64,000 nt of DNA from Marisediminitalea alba (GTDB lineage Bacteria > Pseudomonadota > Gammaproteobacteria > Enterobacterales > Alteromonadaceae), in NCBI RefSeq assembly GCF_002993365.1, contig NZ_PVNP01000082.1, forward strand, positions 1-64,000. Direction: 5' to 3'. Both the position numbers and the translations under genes were made by a program. Of this stretch, positions 40,295-53,054 are shown one piece after another. Under the pieces are notes generated by a model. The model had not been told where the DNA came from and ran no database searches. It saw only the letters and a program-made list of their open reading frames with translations. Each line of letters starts with the position of its first letter. Position 1 is the stretch's first letter.

Positions 40295-41431
40295 GTGAGC
40301 AGCAACAAGACAGCAAAAAGAGTGAAGTATCTGGCTATTGGCCTAGGGCTGCTGGTGGTTGTTCGTTTAAGCTTACCTTTTACGGTGCAGTGGTACATCA
40401 ACGACACACTCGATGAAGGCGAGACATTCACCGGATTAGTGGGGGATGTGGATATTATGCTGTGGCGGGGCGCCTATGCACTCAATGATGTGGTGATCAT
40501 GAAACGCAACGGTAAAGTAAATGAGCCCTTTTTTGAGGCCAGCCAGGTTGACTTCAGCTTACTCTGGCCGGCAATTTTCGATGGCGCATTGGTTGCGGAG
40601 GTGTATTTGCAGCAACCGCAATTAAACTTCGTAGATGGCGGCACTGATGCATCGAGCCAGTCAGGTGAGGATGAAAAGTGGCTTTATCTGACCGATCAAC
40701 TGGTGCCATTAAAAGTGGATCGGCTGGAAATAGAGCAGGGCGTTATCCGCTTCCAAAATCCAGACACCCGCCCACCCATCAGCGTTCGCCTTCATCATGT
40801 TAATGCTGTGGTTAAAAATCTCGTCAACAGTCGCGCGTTATCGCGAAACCTGATTGCCACTGTGGATGCTTCAGCGAGCACTGAAAGCCAGGGCACTATC
40901 ACGCTGTCAGGCTCGCTAAATCCGGCTACCAAACAACCCACTTTCGATCTCAATCTACAGGCCAATGATATTGCCTTAGTTAACTTCAGGAATTTGCTGG
41001 ATACCTATGCGCCCTTTGATTTAGAAGCCGGAAAACTTGAGCTCGCCTTTGAACTGGCCAGCGAGCAGGGCGAGGTTACAGGCTATGCTAAGCCAGTGCT
41101 GCATGATGTAGAAGTATTTAGCTGGAAAGGCGATGTAAAGCGCGATGATGACGGCTTTTTCAGAGCCCTTGCTGAAGCGTTTTCCGGTTTCATCGCCGAG
41201 ATATTTGAAAATCAGGGTAAAGATCAGATTGCTACCCGAATTCCTATCAGCGGTTCACTTAATGATATTGATACACCTGTTCTCACCACTCTGGCGGGGA
41301 TCCTGGAAAATGCGTTTATTCAGGCCTTCAACGGTAACCTGGAAAACAGTGTGGAATGGCAAGACGTGACTTTGGATGAGTCCGAAGATGATGCCGCTGA
41401 GAAACAAACAACTGTTGAAGAGGACATATAA
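40295..41431 (+). CDS. DUF748/AsmA-like envelope protein
   Basis: A 378-residue protein with one N-terminal membrane segment (about residues 12-30), then a periplasmic region that looks like DUF748, a relative of AsmA-type bridge proteins: GLVGDVDIMLWRGAYALNDVVIMKRNG near residue 45 and repeated beta-strand-like stretches after it. The C-terminus is acidic (ESEDDAAEKQ). DUF748 proteins are thought to sit between the membranes, but the role is not established. Starts at a GTG after a strong GAGAGGA ribosome site. It ends 10 bp before a convergent gene. Confidence 0.65.
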   Translation: MSSNKTAKRVKYLAIGLGLLVVVRLSLPFTVQWYINDTLDEGETFTGLVGDVDIMLWRGAYALNDVVIMKRNGKVNEPFFEASQVDFSLLWPAIFDGALVAEVYLQQPQLNFVDGGTDASSQSGEDEKWLYLTDQLVPLKVDRLEIEQGVIRFQNPDTRPPISVRLHHVNAVVKNLVNSRALSRNLIATVDASASTESQGTITLSGSLNPATKQPTFDLNLQANDIALVNFRNLLDTYAPFDLEAGKLELAFELASEQGEVTGYAKPVLHDVEVFSWKGDVKRDDDGFFRALAEAFSGFIAEIFENQGKDQIATRIPISGSLNDIDTPVLTTLAGILENAFIQAFNGNLENSVEWQDVTLDESEDDAAEKQTTVEEDI

Positions 41432-41441
41432 GCAGTGCGTG

Positions 41442-42134
41442 TTATTTATTATCGAAGCGTTGCGGTTCGCTGAACTTGCGCCAGTTAAGGGTACTGACTA
41501 GTAAGATTTCACGTAAGGTGAGTGTACGGGGCGAAGTGCGCCCTTTGTGATTCCAGGTGTGGCCGCAGCACGCTGCCGTCATAATGGCTTTTGATGGCTT
41601 TACCAGTGACAGGGTGATGTGTTCTCTGTCCGTATAGCGGGCAGGGCTTTCTACCGGTGTACCGCTAAAATCAAACCAGCCAAATTTATTCACATGCAAC
41701 GTTTGGTTTTCTGGCTGCACATGATCAATAGAGTCGAGCTCTAGATGCTCATTATCGAACTCCTGAACCCATACCGGCACGACCAGGCCTACTTTGGCAT
41801 GTTCGGCAAACCAGGCATTAGTTTTGCCCGTGTCGTTACTCCGAGCGGGATTTTTCGCTGCCTGTCTGGCCTGCCAGCTGGCATTGTGTTCATCCAGTTC
41901 CAAAGGCACGGCTTTAGCTGCCAGGAAACGAGCAGTGCGTCTGACATGATGGCTCAGGCCGGCAATACGTCGGCGCAATAAACTGGTTTGGTTGGGGCCT
42001 TGTTGGGCGATAAGCGCTAACTCGCGCTCATATAAAGCGTTACACAACTCAGCGATGATACGTTGGGATGTGTCTGATTCGACCGCATTAAAGAAGTCGG
42101 ATTGAGGAGACGCCGGGTCGGAGGAATGCGCCAT
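41442..42134 (-). CDS. Conserved-looking hypothetical protein, 230 aa
   Basis: I do not recognise this protein. It is soluble with no signal peptide or membrane segment. The N-terminal half is helical and rich in Arg and Ala (LLRRRIAGLSHHVRRTARFL); the C-terminal half appears more beta-rich, with AACCGHTWNHKGR near residue 192, where two Cys and two His could hint at metal binding. Codon use resembles the neighbours, so it is likely a real gene. It lies downstream of eno beyond a strong terminator and converges with the DUF748 gene. Confidence 0.7.
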   Translation of the reverse strand: MAHSSDPASPQSDFFNAVESDTSQRIIAELCNALYERELALIAQQGPNQTSLLRRRIAGLSHHVRRTARFLAAKAVPLELDEHNASWQARQAAKNPARSNDTGKTNAWFAEHAKVGLVVPVWVQEFDNEHLELDSIDHVQPENQTLHVNKFGWFDFSGTPVESPARYTDREHITLSLVKPSKAIMTAACCGHTWNHKGRTSPRTLTLREILLVSTLNWRKFSEPQRFDNK

Positions 42135-42161
42135 TAGCGTTTTGATTGTGGGGACAGCATC

Positions 42162-42190
42162 AAAAAGTTGGCGGGCAATGTTGCCCGCCA
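42162..42190 (-). terminator. Rho-independent terminator after eno
   Basis: A 22-bp near-perfect palindrome, TGGCGGGCAA (42169-42178) and TTGCCCGCCA (42181-42190), followed on the minus strand by A, C and five T. It ends eno transcription 9 bp after the stop and lies before the 230-aa gene. Confidence 0.88.
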
Positions 42191-42198
42191 GCTTAAGA

Positions 42199-45284
<3,086 letters not shown>

Positions 45285-45341
45285 TTATAACAGCTCTAAA
45301 AGATACTGTTTCCTGGTGTTTTATACAAGGGGACTGATTTT

Positions 45342-45606
45342 ATACCCGTGCTACCTCAAGTTACTTGATTTCAGCCGGAGAAAAAAATGTCTGAGGCAAG
45401 TCAAATTGTTGCAGGTGTAGTTATTCTACAGCAAAACGATTTGGCGCAGCATCAGGCATTTTTAGCCCGGCCCTTTGGGCGCTTCACAGCAATTCAATTT
45501 TGGTTTTCTATTGGTTTGAAAGGTATCTGCATTTCTGCATCCATATGCCTTGTAGTGCAATTGCTGTGATAGTGCTGAAACACGTAACTTGAGGTGGCAC
45601 GGGTAT
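45342..45606. mobile_element. MITE-like element with 33-bp terminal inverted repeats
   Basis: The left end (45342-45375, beginning ATACCCGTGCTACCTCAAG) and the right end (45574-45606) are inverted copies with two substitutions and one 1-bp indel. A second, nested inverted repeat, CACAGCAATT (45485-45494) and AATTGCTGTG (45558-45567), lies inside. The 265-bp unit has no transposase. A 60-residue open frame at 45387-45569 (with 'LARPFGRF') starts after GGAGAAA but is most likely incidental. No clear target duplication was seen. It lies between pyrG and mutS and is best explained as a non-autonomous element. Confidence 0.6.
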
Positions 45607-45673
45607 TGGCGACTTCCGTTTTCGGGAAGCCGTTTAATCAGGTTTGCTGAAGAAGGACTTTTTGGTAATTTTA

Positions 45674-48289
45674 CTATTTTAGCTGTTTTAGCTCATAAAT
45701 CAGCGCTAAGGCCTGTTTTGGCGTAAGTTCATCGGGATCCACCTCCTCAAAAGCCTGCTCAAGGGCACTGATTCTGGCTGGCAGTTCAGCGGGTTCTTCG
45801 GGTAACAGGTTCTGCTGGGCAGGCGCTACGGCAAGTGTTTGCTCGCTGGCCGATACTGTGTGTTGACTTTCAAGGGTTCGAAGCCGGTTTTTTGCCGCAC
45901 TGATCACGGCTTTGGGTACACCGGCTAGCTGCGCTACCTGTAAACCGTAGCTTTTGCTGGCCGCGCCTGTTTCAACGGAGTGCATAAACCGAATGGTGTC
46001 GTCGTGTTCAACAGCATCCAGATGTAAATTCTGTACTCCGCTCAGAGTGTGAGTAAGCTCGGTGAGCTCAAAATAATGGGTGGCAAATAACGTAAATGCC
46101 TGTAACTGAGTGGCGAGATACTCGGCGCAGGCCCAGGCCAGCGACAGGCCATCGTAGGTACTGGTGCCGCGGCCAATTTCGTCCATTAATACCAGGGAAT
46201 AAGGCGTGGCATTGTGCAGGATATTGGCGGTTTCTGTCATTTCTACCATAAAGGTAGAGCGGCCGGAGGCCAGATCGTCTGAGGCGCCGATACGGGTGAA
46301 TATTTTATCCACCGGACCAATTTCGGCGGACTTTGCCGGCACATAACTGCCAATATAAGCCAGTAACACAATCAGTGCGGTTTGGCGCATAAAGGTCGAT
46401 TTACCGCCCATGTTGGGGCCGGTAATAATTTTAATCCGGGAGTCTTTATCCATATTCAGCGGGTTGGGAATAAACGGCGAGTCCATGACGTATTCAACGA
46501 CCGGGTGCCGACCTTGGTGGTAGGTTACCCCGGGTACATCCGACAAGGTGGGACAGTGATATTCCAGGGTTTCCGCACGTTCAGCCAGGGTAATGAGTAC
46601 ATCCAGTTTAGCCAGCGCGGCGGCGCTGGTGATCAGGGTATCAAGCTGCGGGTTGATTAAATCGAAGAGTTCTTCATAGAGGCGCTTTTCCAGGGCCAGC
46701 GCACGGCTTTGCGAGGTAAGTACTTTATCCTCGTGCTCTTTGAGCTCTGGTGTGATGTAGCGTTCGTTATTCTTTAGCGTCTGGCGGCGAATATAACTGG
46801 CCGGCACCAGATGACTATTGGCACGGGATACCTCAATAAAAAAGCCGTGCACTTTGTTGTAGCCCACTTTTAGCGTGCTGATGCCGGTTTGTTCCCGCTC
46901 CCGGGTTTCTATCTGGCGCAGTAGTTCGGTGGCGCCATCGGATAAGTCTCGCAGTTCGTCAAGCTCAGCGTTGTAGCCAGGGGCGATTACGCCGCCATCA
47001 CGAATAACTACCGGCGGATTATCGATAATGGCGTTATTCAGTAAATCCGACTGTTCGGGGAATTCACTGATCTGCTCACTTAAACTTTTAATGAGTGGTG
47101 CGCCAAATAAACTCAGCCCTTGTTGAAGTTCGGGCAGACTGGCCAGGGCATTACGCAGGCGAGCGAAATCCCGCGGCCGCGCTGAGCGCAGCGCCAGGCG
47201 AGCCATGATACGCTCAATATCGCCAATATGTTTTAACTGTCCGGTAAGCGCCGGATAATCTCCATTGAGAAAATCGCCGATGGCCTGCTGACGGGCGTTC
47301 AGCTCGTTCCGGTCGGTAATCGGCGCGTGCAGGAAGCGCTGTAGTAAGCGACTGCCCATAGCTGTGGCCGTGTTGTCGAGCACGGCAAACAGCGTGTGTT
47401 CGGTGCCGCCGGATAAATTCCGCGTTAGTTCAAGGTTTTTGCGCGTGGCCGCATCCAGTTGCACTCGGGTTGATTGCTGCTCAAGCGTGATAGCACGAAT
47501 ATGCGGCAGGGCCGTGCGCTGGGTGTCTTTAACATATTGCAGAATACAGCCAGCGGCACTAATGGCAAGGGTAATATTGGTTAAACCAAAACCGGTGAGT
47601 TCCCGGGTGCCAAACTGATTATTAAGCTGTTGCTCAGCAGTTTGTTGATCGAACTCCCATTCGGGGCGGCGGCGCAGGCCCTTGATATGATCAATCTTCG
47701 ACAGCCAGTCGAAGCCTTCGGGGTAGAGTAATTCTGCCGGGTTGAGGCGTTGTAATTCGGCGGTGAGCATGTCGGTGCCACTGAATTCACTGACTAAAAA
47801 GCGGCCGCTGGTGATATCCAGCCAGGCCAGGCCGAATTGATCCTTAACGCTGTAAACCGCTGCCAGTACATTATCCTGGCGTTCGTCAAGCAAGGCTTCA
47901 TCGGTAACCGTGCCCGGCGTTACAATACGCTGGACCTGGCGCTCCACCGGGCCTTTACTGGTCGCCGGGTCGCCAACCTGCTCGCAAATCGCTACTGATT
48001 CGCCCATTTTTACCAACCGCGCCAGATAACTTTCTACCGCATGATAGGGCACACCGGCCATGGGAATGGGCTCGCCGCCGGATTTACCCCGGGCGGTGAG
48101 GGAGATATCCAGCAGCTCGGCAGCGCGCTTGGCGTCGTCATAGAACAATTCGTAAAAATCGCCCATGCGATAAAAAAGTAAAATATTAGGGTGCTGCGCC
48201 TTTATATTCAGGTATTGGCGCATCATTGGCGTGTGTGATTCCAAGAATGCCTCAGCTTGCTGGTTGCTTGCGATTGTGGTTTTGACCAA
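45674..48289 (-). CDS. mutS: DNA mismatch repair ATPase MutS
   Basis: An 871-residue mismatch recognition protein. The N-terminal domain has the mismatch-contacting [15 protein letters not shown] near residue 39; the C-terminal ATPase has Walker [15 protein letters not shown], then [16 protein letters not shown] and [11 protein letters not shown]. Homology begins at [10 protein letters not shown], about 19 residues from the end of the frame. No ATG or GTG precedes that block; TTG at 48289 is the only ordinary start codon that keeps it. The C-terminal MutL/beta-clamp region is present. Divergent from pncC with only 35 bp between the start codons. Confidence 0.96.
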   Translation of the reverse strand: MVKTTIASNQQAEAFLESHTPMMRQYLNIKAQHPNILLFYRMGDFYELFYDDAKRAAELLDISLTARGKSGGEPIPMAGVPYHAVESYLARLVKMGESVAICEQVGDPATSKGPVERQVQRIVTPGTVTDEALLDERQDNVLAAVYSVKDQFGLAWLDITSGRFLVSEFSGTDMLTAELQRLNPAELLYPEGFDWLSKIDHIKGLRRRPEWEFDQQTAEQQLNNQFGTRELTGFGLTNITLAISAAGCILQYVKDTQRTALPHIRAITLEQQSTRVQLDAATRKNLELTRNLSGGTEHTLFAVLDNTATAMGSRLLQRFLHAPITDRNELNARQQAIGDFLNGDYPALTGQLKHIGDIERIMARLALRSARPRDFARLRNALASLPELQQGLSLFGAPLIKSLSEQISEFPEQSDLLNNAIIDNPPVVIRDGGVIAPGYNAELDELRDLSDGATELLRQIETREREQTGISTLKVGYNKVHGFFIEVSRANSHLVPASYIRRQTLKNNERYITPELKEHEDKVLTSQSRALALEKRLYEELFDLINPQLDTLITSAAALAKLDVLITLAERAETLEYHCPTLSDVPGVTYHQGRHPVVEYVMDSPFIPNPLNMDKDSRIKIITGPNMGGKSTFMRQTALIVLLAYIGSYVPAKSAEIGPVDKIFTRIGASDDLASGRSTFMVEMTETANILHNATPYSLVLMDEIGRGTSTYDGLSLAWACAEYLATQLQAFTLFATHYFELTELTHTLSGVQNLHLDAVEHDDTIRFMHSVETGAASKSYGLQVAQLAGVPKAVISAAKNRLRTLESQHTVSASEQTLAVAPAQQNLLPEEPAELPARISALEQAFEEVDPDELTPKQALALIYELKQLK

Positions 48290-48324
48290 TAATACGGTCT
48301 CAATATTATGAGTGTATTATTCCT

Positions 48325-48852
48325 ATGAGCCAGTCATTTTCAACTTTTTCGAGACAGCAACTGGATATAAATACGTTAGCTGAACAGATTTTGGCCGTTG
48401 GTGAGGCGCTACGGCAAAGGGGCTGGTCGGTTTCCTGCGCGGAATCCTGTACCGGTGGCGGAGTGGCTTATGCGTTAACGTCGGTGGCCGGCAGTTCGGA
48501 CTGGTTTAAGCAAAGCTATGTGACCTATTCTAATCAGGCAAAACAGGCTTTGGTTAACGTTAGTGGCGACACCCTGGATAAATTTGGCGCGGTGTCGGCC
48601 GAAACCGTGCGCGAGATGGCTGAAGGCACCGCGCAGCAAACCGGAGCACAATGTACCACAGCGATCAGTGGTATTGCCGGGCCGGGCGGCGGCAGTGAAG
48701 AAAAACCGGTAGGGACGGTATGGTTTGGCTTTTACTTAAACGGTGTAACCGATACAATCCACCGCCAGTTTGAGGGTGACCGGGAGGCGGTCAGAACCCA
48801 GGCCATTGCGTTTGTTATTGCAACACTGCACCACAGACTAGTTGCGAAATAA
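48325..48852 (+). CDS. pncC: Nicotinamide-nucleotide amidohydrolase PncC (CinA C-domain)
   Basis: A 175-residue stand-alone CinA C-terminal domain that deamidates NMN to nicotinate mononucleotide in pyridine nucleotide recycling. Family motifs: SCAESCTGGGVAYALTSVAG near residue 36, VTYSNQAKQ near 64, and SGIAGPGGGSEEKPVGTVWF near 114. The N-terminus is some ten residues longer than the E. coli protein, so a later start is possible. recA follows after 160 bp, a neighbourhood common in gammaproteobacteria. Confidence 0.92.
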   Translation: MSQSFSTFSRQQLDINTLAEQILAVGEALRQRGWSVSCAESCTGGGVAYALTSVAGSSDWFKQSYVTYSNQAKQALVNVSGDTLDKFGAVSAETVREMAEGTAQQTGAQCTTAISGIAGPGGGSEEKPVGTVWFGFYLNGVTDTIHRQFEGDREAVRTQAIAFVIATLHHRLVAK

Positions 48853-48889
48853 ACCAGGCGTGATGAAATAAAGAAAAGAAAAAAGCATA

Positions 48890-48918
48890 TTGCACTGTAT
48901 AACTATACAGTATATTAT
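48890..48918 (+). promoter_or_regulatory. recA promoter
   Basis: TTGCAC (48890-48895), 17-bp spacer, TATTAT (48913-48918). The LexA box occupies the spacer, so repressor and RNA polymerase cannot bind together. The 5' leader is about 88 nt. Confidence 0.85.
48895..48910 (+). promoter_or_regulatory. LexA (SOS) box of recA
   Basis: CTGTATAACTATACAG fits the LexA consensus CTGT-N8-ACAG exactly in both half-sites and is A+T-rich inside. Its place between -35 and -10 predicts tight SOS control. Confidence 0.93.
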
Positions 48919-49012
48919 GCAGTCATTATTTTAGTGATGATCAGCTTACCGGCTGCATCAGTAAAAGCAACTGCGGATAACGCAATCAGAATAGAATAAC
49001 GAGGGGTTTTCG

Positions 49013-50044
49013 GTGGACGACAACAAATCTAAAGCATTATCGGCTGCGGTCGGTCAGATTGAAAAGCAATTTGGTAAAGGCGCTATTATGCGTCTGGGCG
49101 ACAACCAGGCCATGGATATTGAATCTATTTCTACTGGCTCACTGAGTATTGATATTGCGTTAGGCATTGGCGGGTTACCTTGTGGCCGGGTAGTTGAGAT
49201 CTACGGTCCTGAGTCATCTGGTAAAACCACCTTAACTCTGCAAGTTATTGCAGAAGCACAGAAAAAAGGTAAAACTTGTGCGTTTGTGGATGCCGAGCAC
49301 GCGTTGGATCCGGTGTATGCTGAAAAGCTCGGTGTAAACATTGACGATCTGCTGGTATCCCAACCGGATACAGGCGAACAGGCGCTGGAAATCTGTGACA
49401 TGCTGGTTCGCTCTGGTGCAGTGGATGTCGTGATTGTTGACTCGGTTGCTGCGTTAACGCCAAAAGCAGAAATCGAAGGTGATATGGGTGACTCACACGT
49501 TGGCTTGCAGGCACGTCTGATGTCGCAGGCGCTGCGTAAACTGACCGGTAACATTAAGCGTTCAAATACACTGTGTATTTTCATTAACCAGATTCGAATG
49601 AAGATTGGTGTGATGTTCGGTAACCCGGAAACCACTACCGGTGGTAACGCACTGAAGTTCTACTCCTCTGTTCGTCTGGATATTCGTCGTATTGGCTCAG
49701 TAAAAGAGGGTGACGAAGTGGTGGGTAACGAAACCCGCGTGAAAGTGGTTAAAAACAAAGTGGCGCCACCGTTTAAACAGGCTGAATTCCAGATTATGTA
49801 TGGTGCTGGTATCAGCAAAGAAGCTGAACTGATTGATTTGGGCGTGAAGCAAAAGCTGGTGGATAAAGCCGGTGCCTGGTACAGCTATAACGGCGATAGA
49901 ATTGGTCAGGGTAAAGCCAACGTGGTGAAATTCCTTAAGCAAAACCCGGATATCGCTAACGATATTGAAACTAAGATTCGTGCAGAATTACTGTTATCGA
50001 AAAATATTAAAGCCGACGACGTAGAGCCTGAAGACGCGCTTTAA
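49013..50044 (+). CDS. recA: Recombinase RecA
   Basis: A 343-residue DNA strand-exchange ATPase and co-protease for LexA. Walker A GPESSGKT at residues 65-72, Walker [11 protein letters not shown] near 140, loop L1 around [12 protein letters not shown] and L2 around [20 protein letters not shown]. The C-terminus is acidic (DDVEPEDAL), as usual. Start is a GTG after GAGGGG. No recX gene follows; instead tandem terminators and a convergent gene. Confidence 0.99.
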   Translation: MDDNKSKALSAAVGQIEKQFGKGAIMRLGDNQAMDIESISTGSLSIDIALGIGGLPCGRVVEIYGPESSGKTTLTLQVIAEAQKKGKTCAFVDAEHALDPVYAEKLGVNIDDLLVSQPDTGEQALEICDMLVRSGAVDVVIVDSVAALTPKAEIEGDMGDSHVGLQARLMSQALRKLTGNIKRSNTLCIFINQIRMKIGVMFGNPETTTGGNALKFYSSVRLDIRRIGSVKEGDEVVGNETRVKVVKNKVAPPFKQAEFQIMYGAGISKEAELIDLGVKQKLVDKAGAWYSYNGDRIGQGKANVVKFLKQNPDIANDIETKIRAELLLSKNIKADDVEPEDAL

Positions 50045-50084
50045 CATAACAGTGACCTTTTTCAACACCCGTTGGAAACTCCCC

Positions 50085-50134
50085 CTATAAGCCTAACTTA
50101 TAGTTTTGCCCATCCGTTTGGATGGGCTTTTTTA
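50085..50134 (+). terminator. Tandem terminators after recA
   Basis: The first hairpin, CTATAAG (50085-50091) with CTTATAG (50097-50103) and TTTT, is weak. The second, GCCCATCC (50108-50115), loop GTTT, GGATGGGC (50120-50127) and six T, is strong. Confidence 0.88.
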
Positions 50135-50204
50135 TATGACAAATAAAAATATTGGTGACTGTTCATGATTCGAAAATAGTTGAGGTGAGCGTTGATGTCA
50201 GGCT

Positions 50205-50516
50205 CTAAATCTTTTCTTCAATTCCCGGAAATGCCTGTTTCCAGTTCTCTGGCACTTTGCCCTGTAATACGTACGAGTAAGCCAGTAATTCGGCTATAAC
50301 ATAATATAACGGTTCCGGTATCGACTGGCCAAGATCCAGGGTAGTCAAAAATTCGCTTAGGTAGGGATCTTCATGAACCAGCACGCCATTAGCCTTTGCA
50401 CTGGCAATAATGGCTTCGGCGAGATCATCATAGCCCTTGGCGACAATCGTTGGGGCCTGCGACGGTTCGGCTTCATTATATTTAATCCCAACCGCGCGTT
50501 TACTTTTACGGCTCAT
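50205..50516 (-). CDS. FlhB C-terminal-domain-like protein
   Basis: A 103-residue soluble protein matching the cytoplasmic C-terminal domain of FlhB/YscU export switches: AVGIKYNEAE, PTIVAKGYDDLAEAIIASA and IPEPLYYVIAELLAYSYVLQG. The membrane part of FlhB is absent, and so is the autocleaving NPTH motif, whose place is just before AVGIKY. It resembles the stand-alone FhlB proteins known in some bacteria, which can partly replace the FlhB C-domain. Its start overlaps the stop of the FliK-like gene by 4 nt, so the two are co-translated. Confidence 0.82.
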   Translation of the reverse strand: MSRKSKRAVGIKYNEAEPSQAPTIVAKGYDDLAEAIIASAKANGVLVHEDPYLSEFLTTLDLGQSIPEPLYYVIAELLAYSYVLQGKVPENWKQAFPGIEEKI

Positions 50517-52891
50517 GCCTGGGTCTCCAGTATCTGATAGGGGCGTGTGGCAAGGGTATCCGGAATTTTGCCTAATTGCAGTTTATGCTGTTCAACTGTT
50601 AAACCAAGCTGGGTAAATCGCTTGAGCAGAAAAGGGAGGGTTACGCCTACTTTCTCCAGTAATGCCTGATTCGACGAATAAATATCAAGATAAAGCTGTT
50701 CATCGCGGATTTTCGCTTTAGTGAGCAGCTCTCCTTGTTCACCGATGTCCAGCTTCATGGTGAGGTGCCATTGGGTTTGAGTTGACTCGTTATCCTGTTC
50801 AGTCTGGCGTTCACGCTCGCGGCGGATAAGTAATTCAGCCGGCTTTTGCTGAGGTAATAGTCCGGGTAGCACATAATAAAAACTGTCATTGCCTTGTAGC
50901 GTTTGTTCCATATTGCCAAGCTTGGCACTTTGGTGGCCGGCAAGTAATCCCTTAAGCTGTTTTAACAGGTTTTGCTGGCTGTCGAGCTGGGCAAACTCCC
51001 TTACCTGTCGGCCGGTTATGGAACCTAGCAGGCTGTTTGGTGCATTGCCTTTTGGCGTTGAGGTTCGCTGGCGGTTAAGCGCCTGATCGAGATCCTCATG
51101 GCCTTTAAAGTGTCTGCCGAGCAGCGACACCTGTAATAACTGAATAAGCCCGCTTAAAAAGTTCTGCCCGGCCGGGGGGGATGAGAGCATTAACGGAGAC
51201 TGAACCCAGGCTGGTGATGTAAGTAGTTGTTTAAGCGCAGTGCTTTGCTGAGCTGAGTCGATACCGGCTTTTGCAGTCACCGGCTCAGCAGAGCCAGTGA
51301 CTTCAGGCTTAAGCACTGACGATTCTGCCGTGGGCAGTTTGTTGGCCGCTGATAAATTAAGTTGTAGCTGCGCAATCACTGAGTTAACGGGTTTGGCAAG
51401 GGCCGGGTTGGCACTAGCGAATTTTTGCAGTGCAGTAATAAGCACATTAAGACTCGATTGTAACGAATCCGTGTTACTGACATTAATGCGATTCGCAGAG
51501 CGAATGAATTGCATGAGTGCAGTTTTTGCCTCGGCGGGGAGCTGCTCCAGTTTATGCTTCGCAATACTTTCTACGTCTGACGGTATCACTGGCTTGCCTA
51601 CTACGTTGTCCGGTGCACCAGAACGCACCATTTCCTTCTGAGGCGGGCTGATATCCGCTTTAGGCGCTGCCGCTTTCGTCGACAATGAAAATGTTTGTTG
51701 AGTTGATTGTCCTGCGTTCGATTGAAGCTCGGTTGCTAATGGCTTGATCGTAACCTGGGGGATGTTCCTGGCAGTCGTGCTTTGAATATTAAGTTGCCCC
51801 ATTTGCTGAGGACTGACCTTTGGTGCTAATTGCGTGGTAGCGGTGGTTGAATTTGTAGTAACGGCTAAAAGCTGAGTCTTGCTACCGGTAATGGTTACTT
51901 CATTGCCTTTTATACTCACTGTCGCAGGGAGCATGGGACTCAATTGCTGAAATGACTTTGCTGCGGCAGGCGGGAGTGACTGAGTTACCCAACTTGCCAG
52001 TTTAGGCAGCTCCACGTTAAGTGGCATTTGCTGAGTCACTGCCTGAGTGAGTTTATTCGCCAGAGGCGAGTTCAGCGGCACGTTAACAACACGCGATGAA
52101 CTAACCGGCGTATTCTGGACTGAAGCTGAACCTTGTACACTGGGTTGCGCCGCTTGCGCTGTTTGTAAAGATGACGCAGGCGGAGTAATTTGCACTTGTA
52201 GCTGGTTTTGCCGTGTTGAAACGGTTAGCGTTACTGATGCCTGTAAAACAGGTTTGTTACCTGAGGGACTGGCTAATAATGCATCGCTCTGTTTGGGCGC
52301 TTTTGCTAACGGAATATCGATAATTAAAGGCCGCTGGGCACCGGCATTAACCCTTATTGAGGCATTATCTTGCTGAATAACCGTGGCCTGTAGCGTGACT
52401 GGTGTAGTCAAAGCTCGGGATAATGCCGTCATTAGCGATTGAAACTGCGCCTGGGAAACCTGTTGGCGAACGGTTTCCGGCGATAGTTTTACTAACGTGG
52501 GTAATGCTATCGACCCGGCATCCGGCGGTAATACGCTCTTAAATGGGACCGCGGAACCCTGCGGCGGCTGAATCGGTGCTTCTGCAGGCAATCGAACCAG
52601 CAACAAGTTCTCGGCACTGGCCACGCGGAAGGCAGGGCTAACCTGCAGTAACTGCTGGTTTGTGGCCATAAACACGCTGGCATTATTCGACGGTAAGGCC
52701 CTGGAAGTTTTTTGCTGTCCTGCTGATGAGGCTGATACCTGAACGGCGGCAGAGGCGTTAATCTGCACTGGCTGTAAAACCTGAGCAATTCTGGCAATTG
52801 CCTGGCTTTTGGTTGTCACGTTCGCTGACTCTGCAGCGTTGACTCGACTGCTTTCGGCGCTTGCTTGTGGGGGCAGATTGGATGATTGCAT
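50513..52891 (-). CDS. FliK-like protein with C-terminal hook-length control domain
   Basis: A 792-residue protein. Residues 1-570 are low-complexity, rich in Gln, Ser, Ala, Thr and Pro, as in the extended ruler part of FliK. The C-terminal part from about 690 holds the Flg_hook-type domain (WHLTMKLDIGEQGELLTKAK, then LKRFTQLGLTVEQHKLQLG). FliK measures hook length and triggers the FlhB substrate switch. Here it is paired with an FlhB C-domain-like gene but sits beside ccm, not among flagellar genes, so it is probably a second copy or a paralogue. Divergent from ccmA, 163 bp apart. Confidence 0.75.
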   Translation of the reverse strand: MQSSNLPPQASAESSRVNAAESANVTTKSQAIARIAQVLQPVQINASAAVQVSASSAGQQKTSRALPSNNASVFMATNQQLLQVSPAFRVASAENLLLVRLPAEAPIQPPQGSAVPFKSVLPPDAGSIALPTLVKLSPETVRQQVSQAQFQSLMTALSRALTTPVTLQATVIQQDNASIRVNAGAQRPLIIDIPLAKAPKQSDALLASPSGNKPVLQASVTLTVSTRQNQLQVQITPPASSLQTAQAAQPSVQGSASVQNTPVSSSRVVNVPLNSPLANKLTQAVTQQMPLNVELPKLASWVTQSLPPAAAKSFQQLSPMLPATVSIKGNEVTITGSKTQLLAVTTNSTTATTQLAPKVSPQQMGQLNIQSTTARNIPQVTIKPLATELQSNAGQSTQQTFSLSTKAAAPKADISPPQKEMVRSGAPDNVVGKPVIPSDVESIAKHKLEQLPAEAKTALMQFIRSANRINVSNTDSLQSSLNVLITALQKFASANPALAKPVNSVIAQLQLNLSAANKLPTAESSVLKPEVTGSAEPVTAKAGIDSAQQSTALKQLLTSPAWVQSPLMLSSPPAGQNFLSGLIQLLQVSLLGRHFKGHEDLDQALNRQRTSTPKGNAPNSLLGSITGRQVREFAQLDSQQNLLKQLKGLLAGHQSAKLGNMEQTLQGNDSFYYVLPGLLPQQKPAELLIRRERERQTEQDNESTQTQWHLTMKLDIGEQGELLTKAKIRDEQLYLDIYSSNQALLEKVGVTLPFLLKRFTQLGLTVEQHKLQLGKIPDTLATRPYQILETQA

Positions 52892-53054
52892 AAGTCGTTA
52901 TCGGCAGTCAGTTTCAACAGTTAAGTATAATGTCAATCGTGCCAAAGATTGAAATAGATCAGAAATTTGCCGATCCGCCCTTTGGGTAAGATGCGAAGCC
53001 GCTGGTTTATGATAGAATGCGACGGATTTTTTTGCTAACAGAACGGGATGCATC

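Noticed and set aside
45387..45569. 60-residue frame inside the inverted-repeat element
   Set aside because: It has a GGAGAAA site and a hydrophobic tail, but it is fully contained in a repeat element and resembles no known protein. Kept only as a note under that element.
45613..45630. Possible terminator downstream of mutS
   Set aside because: CTTCCG/CGGGAAG forms an imperfect stem but has no T-run on the minus strand, so it is not called.
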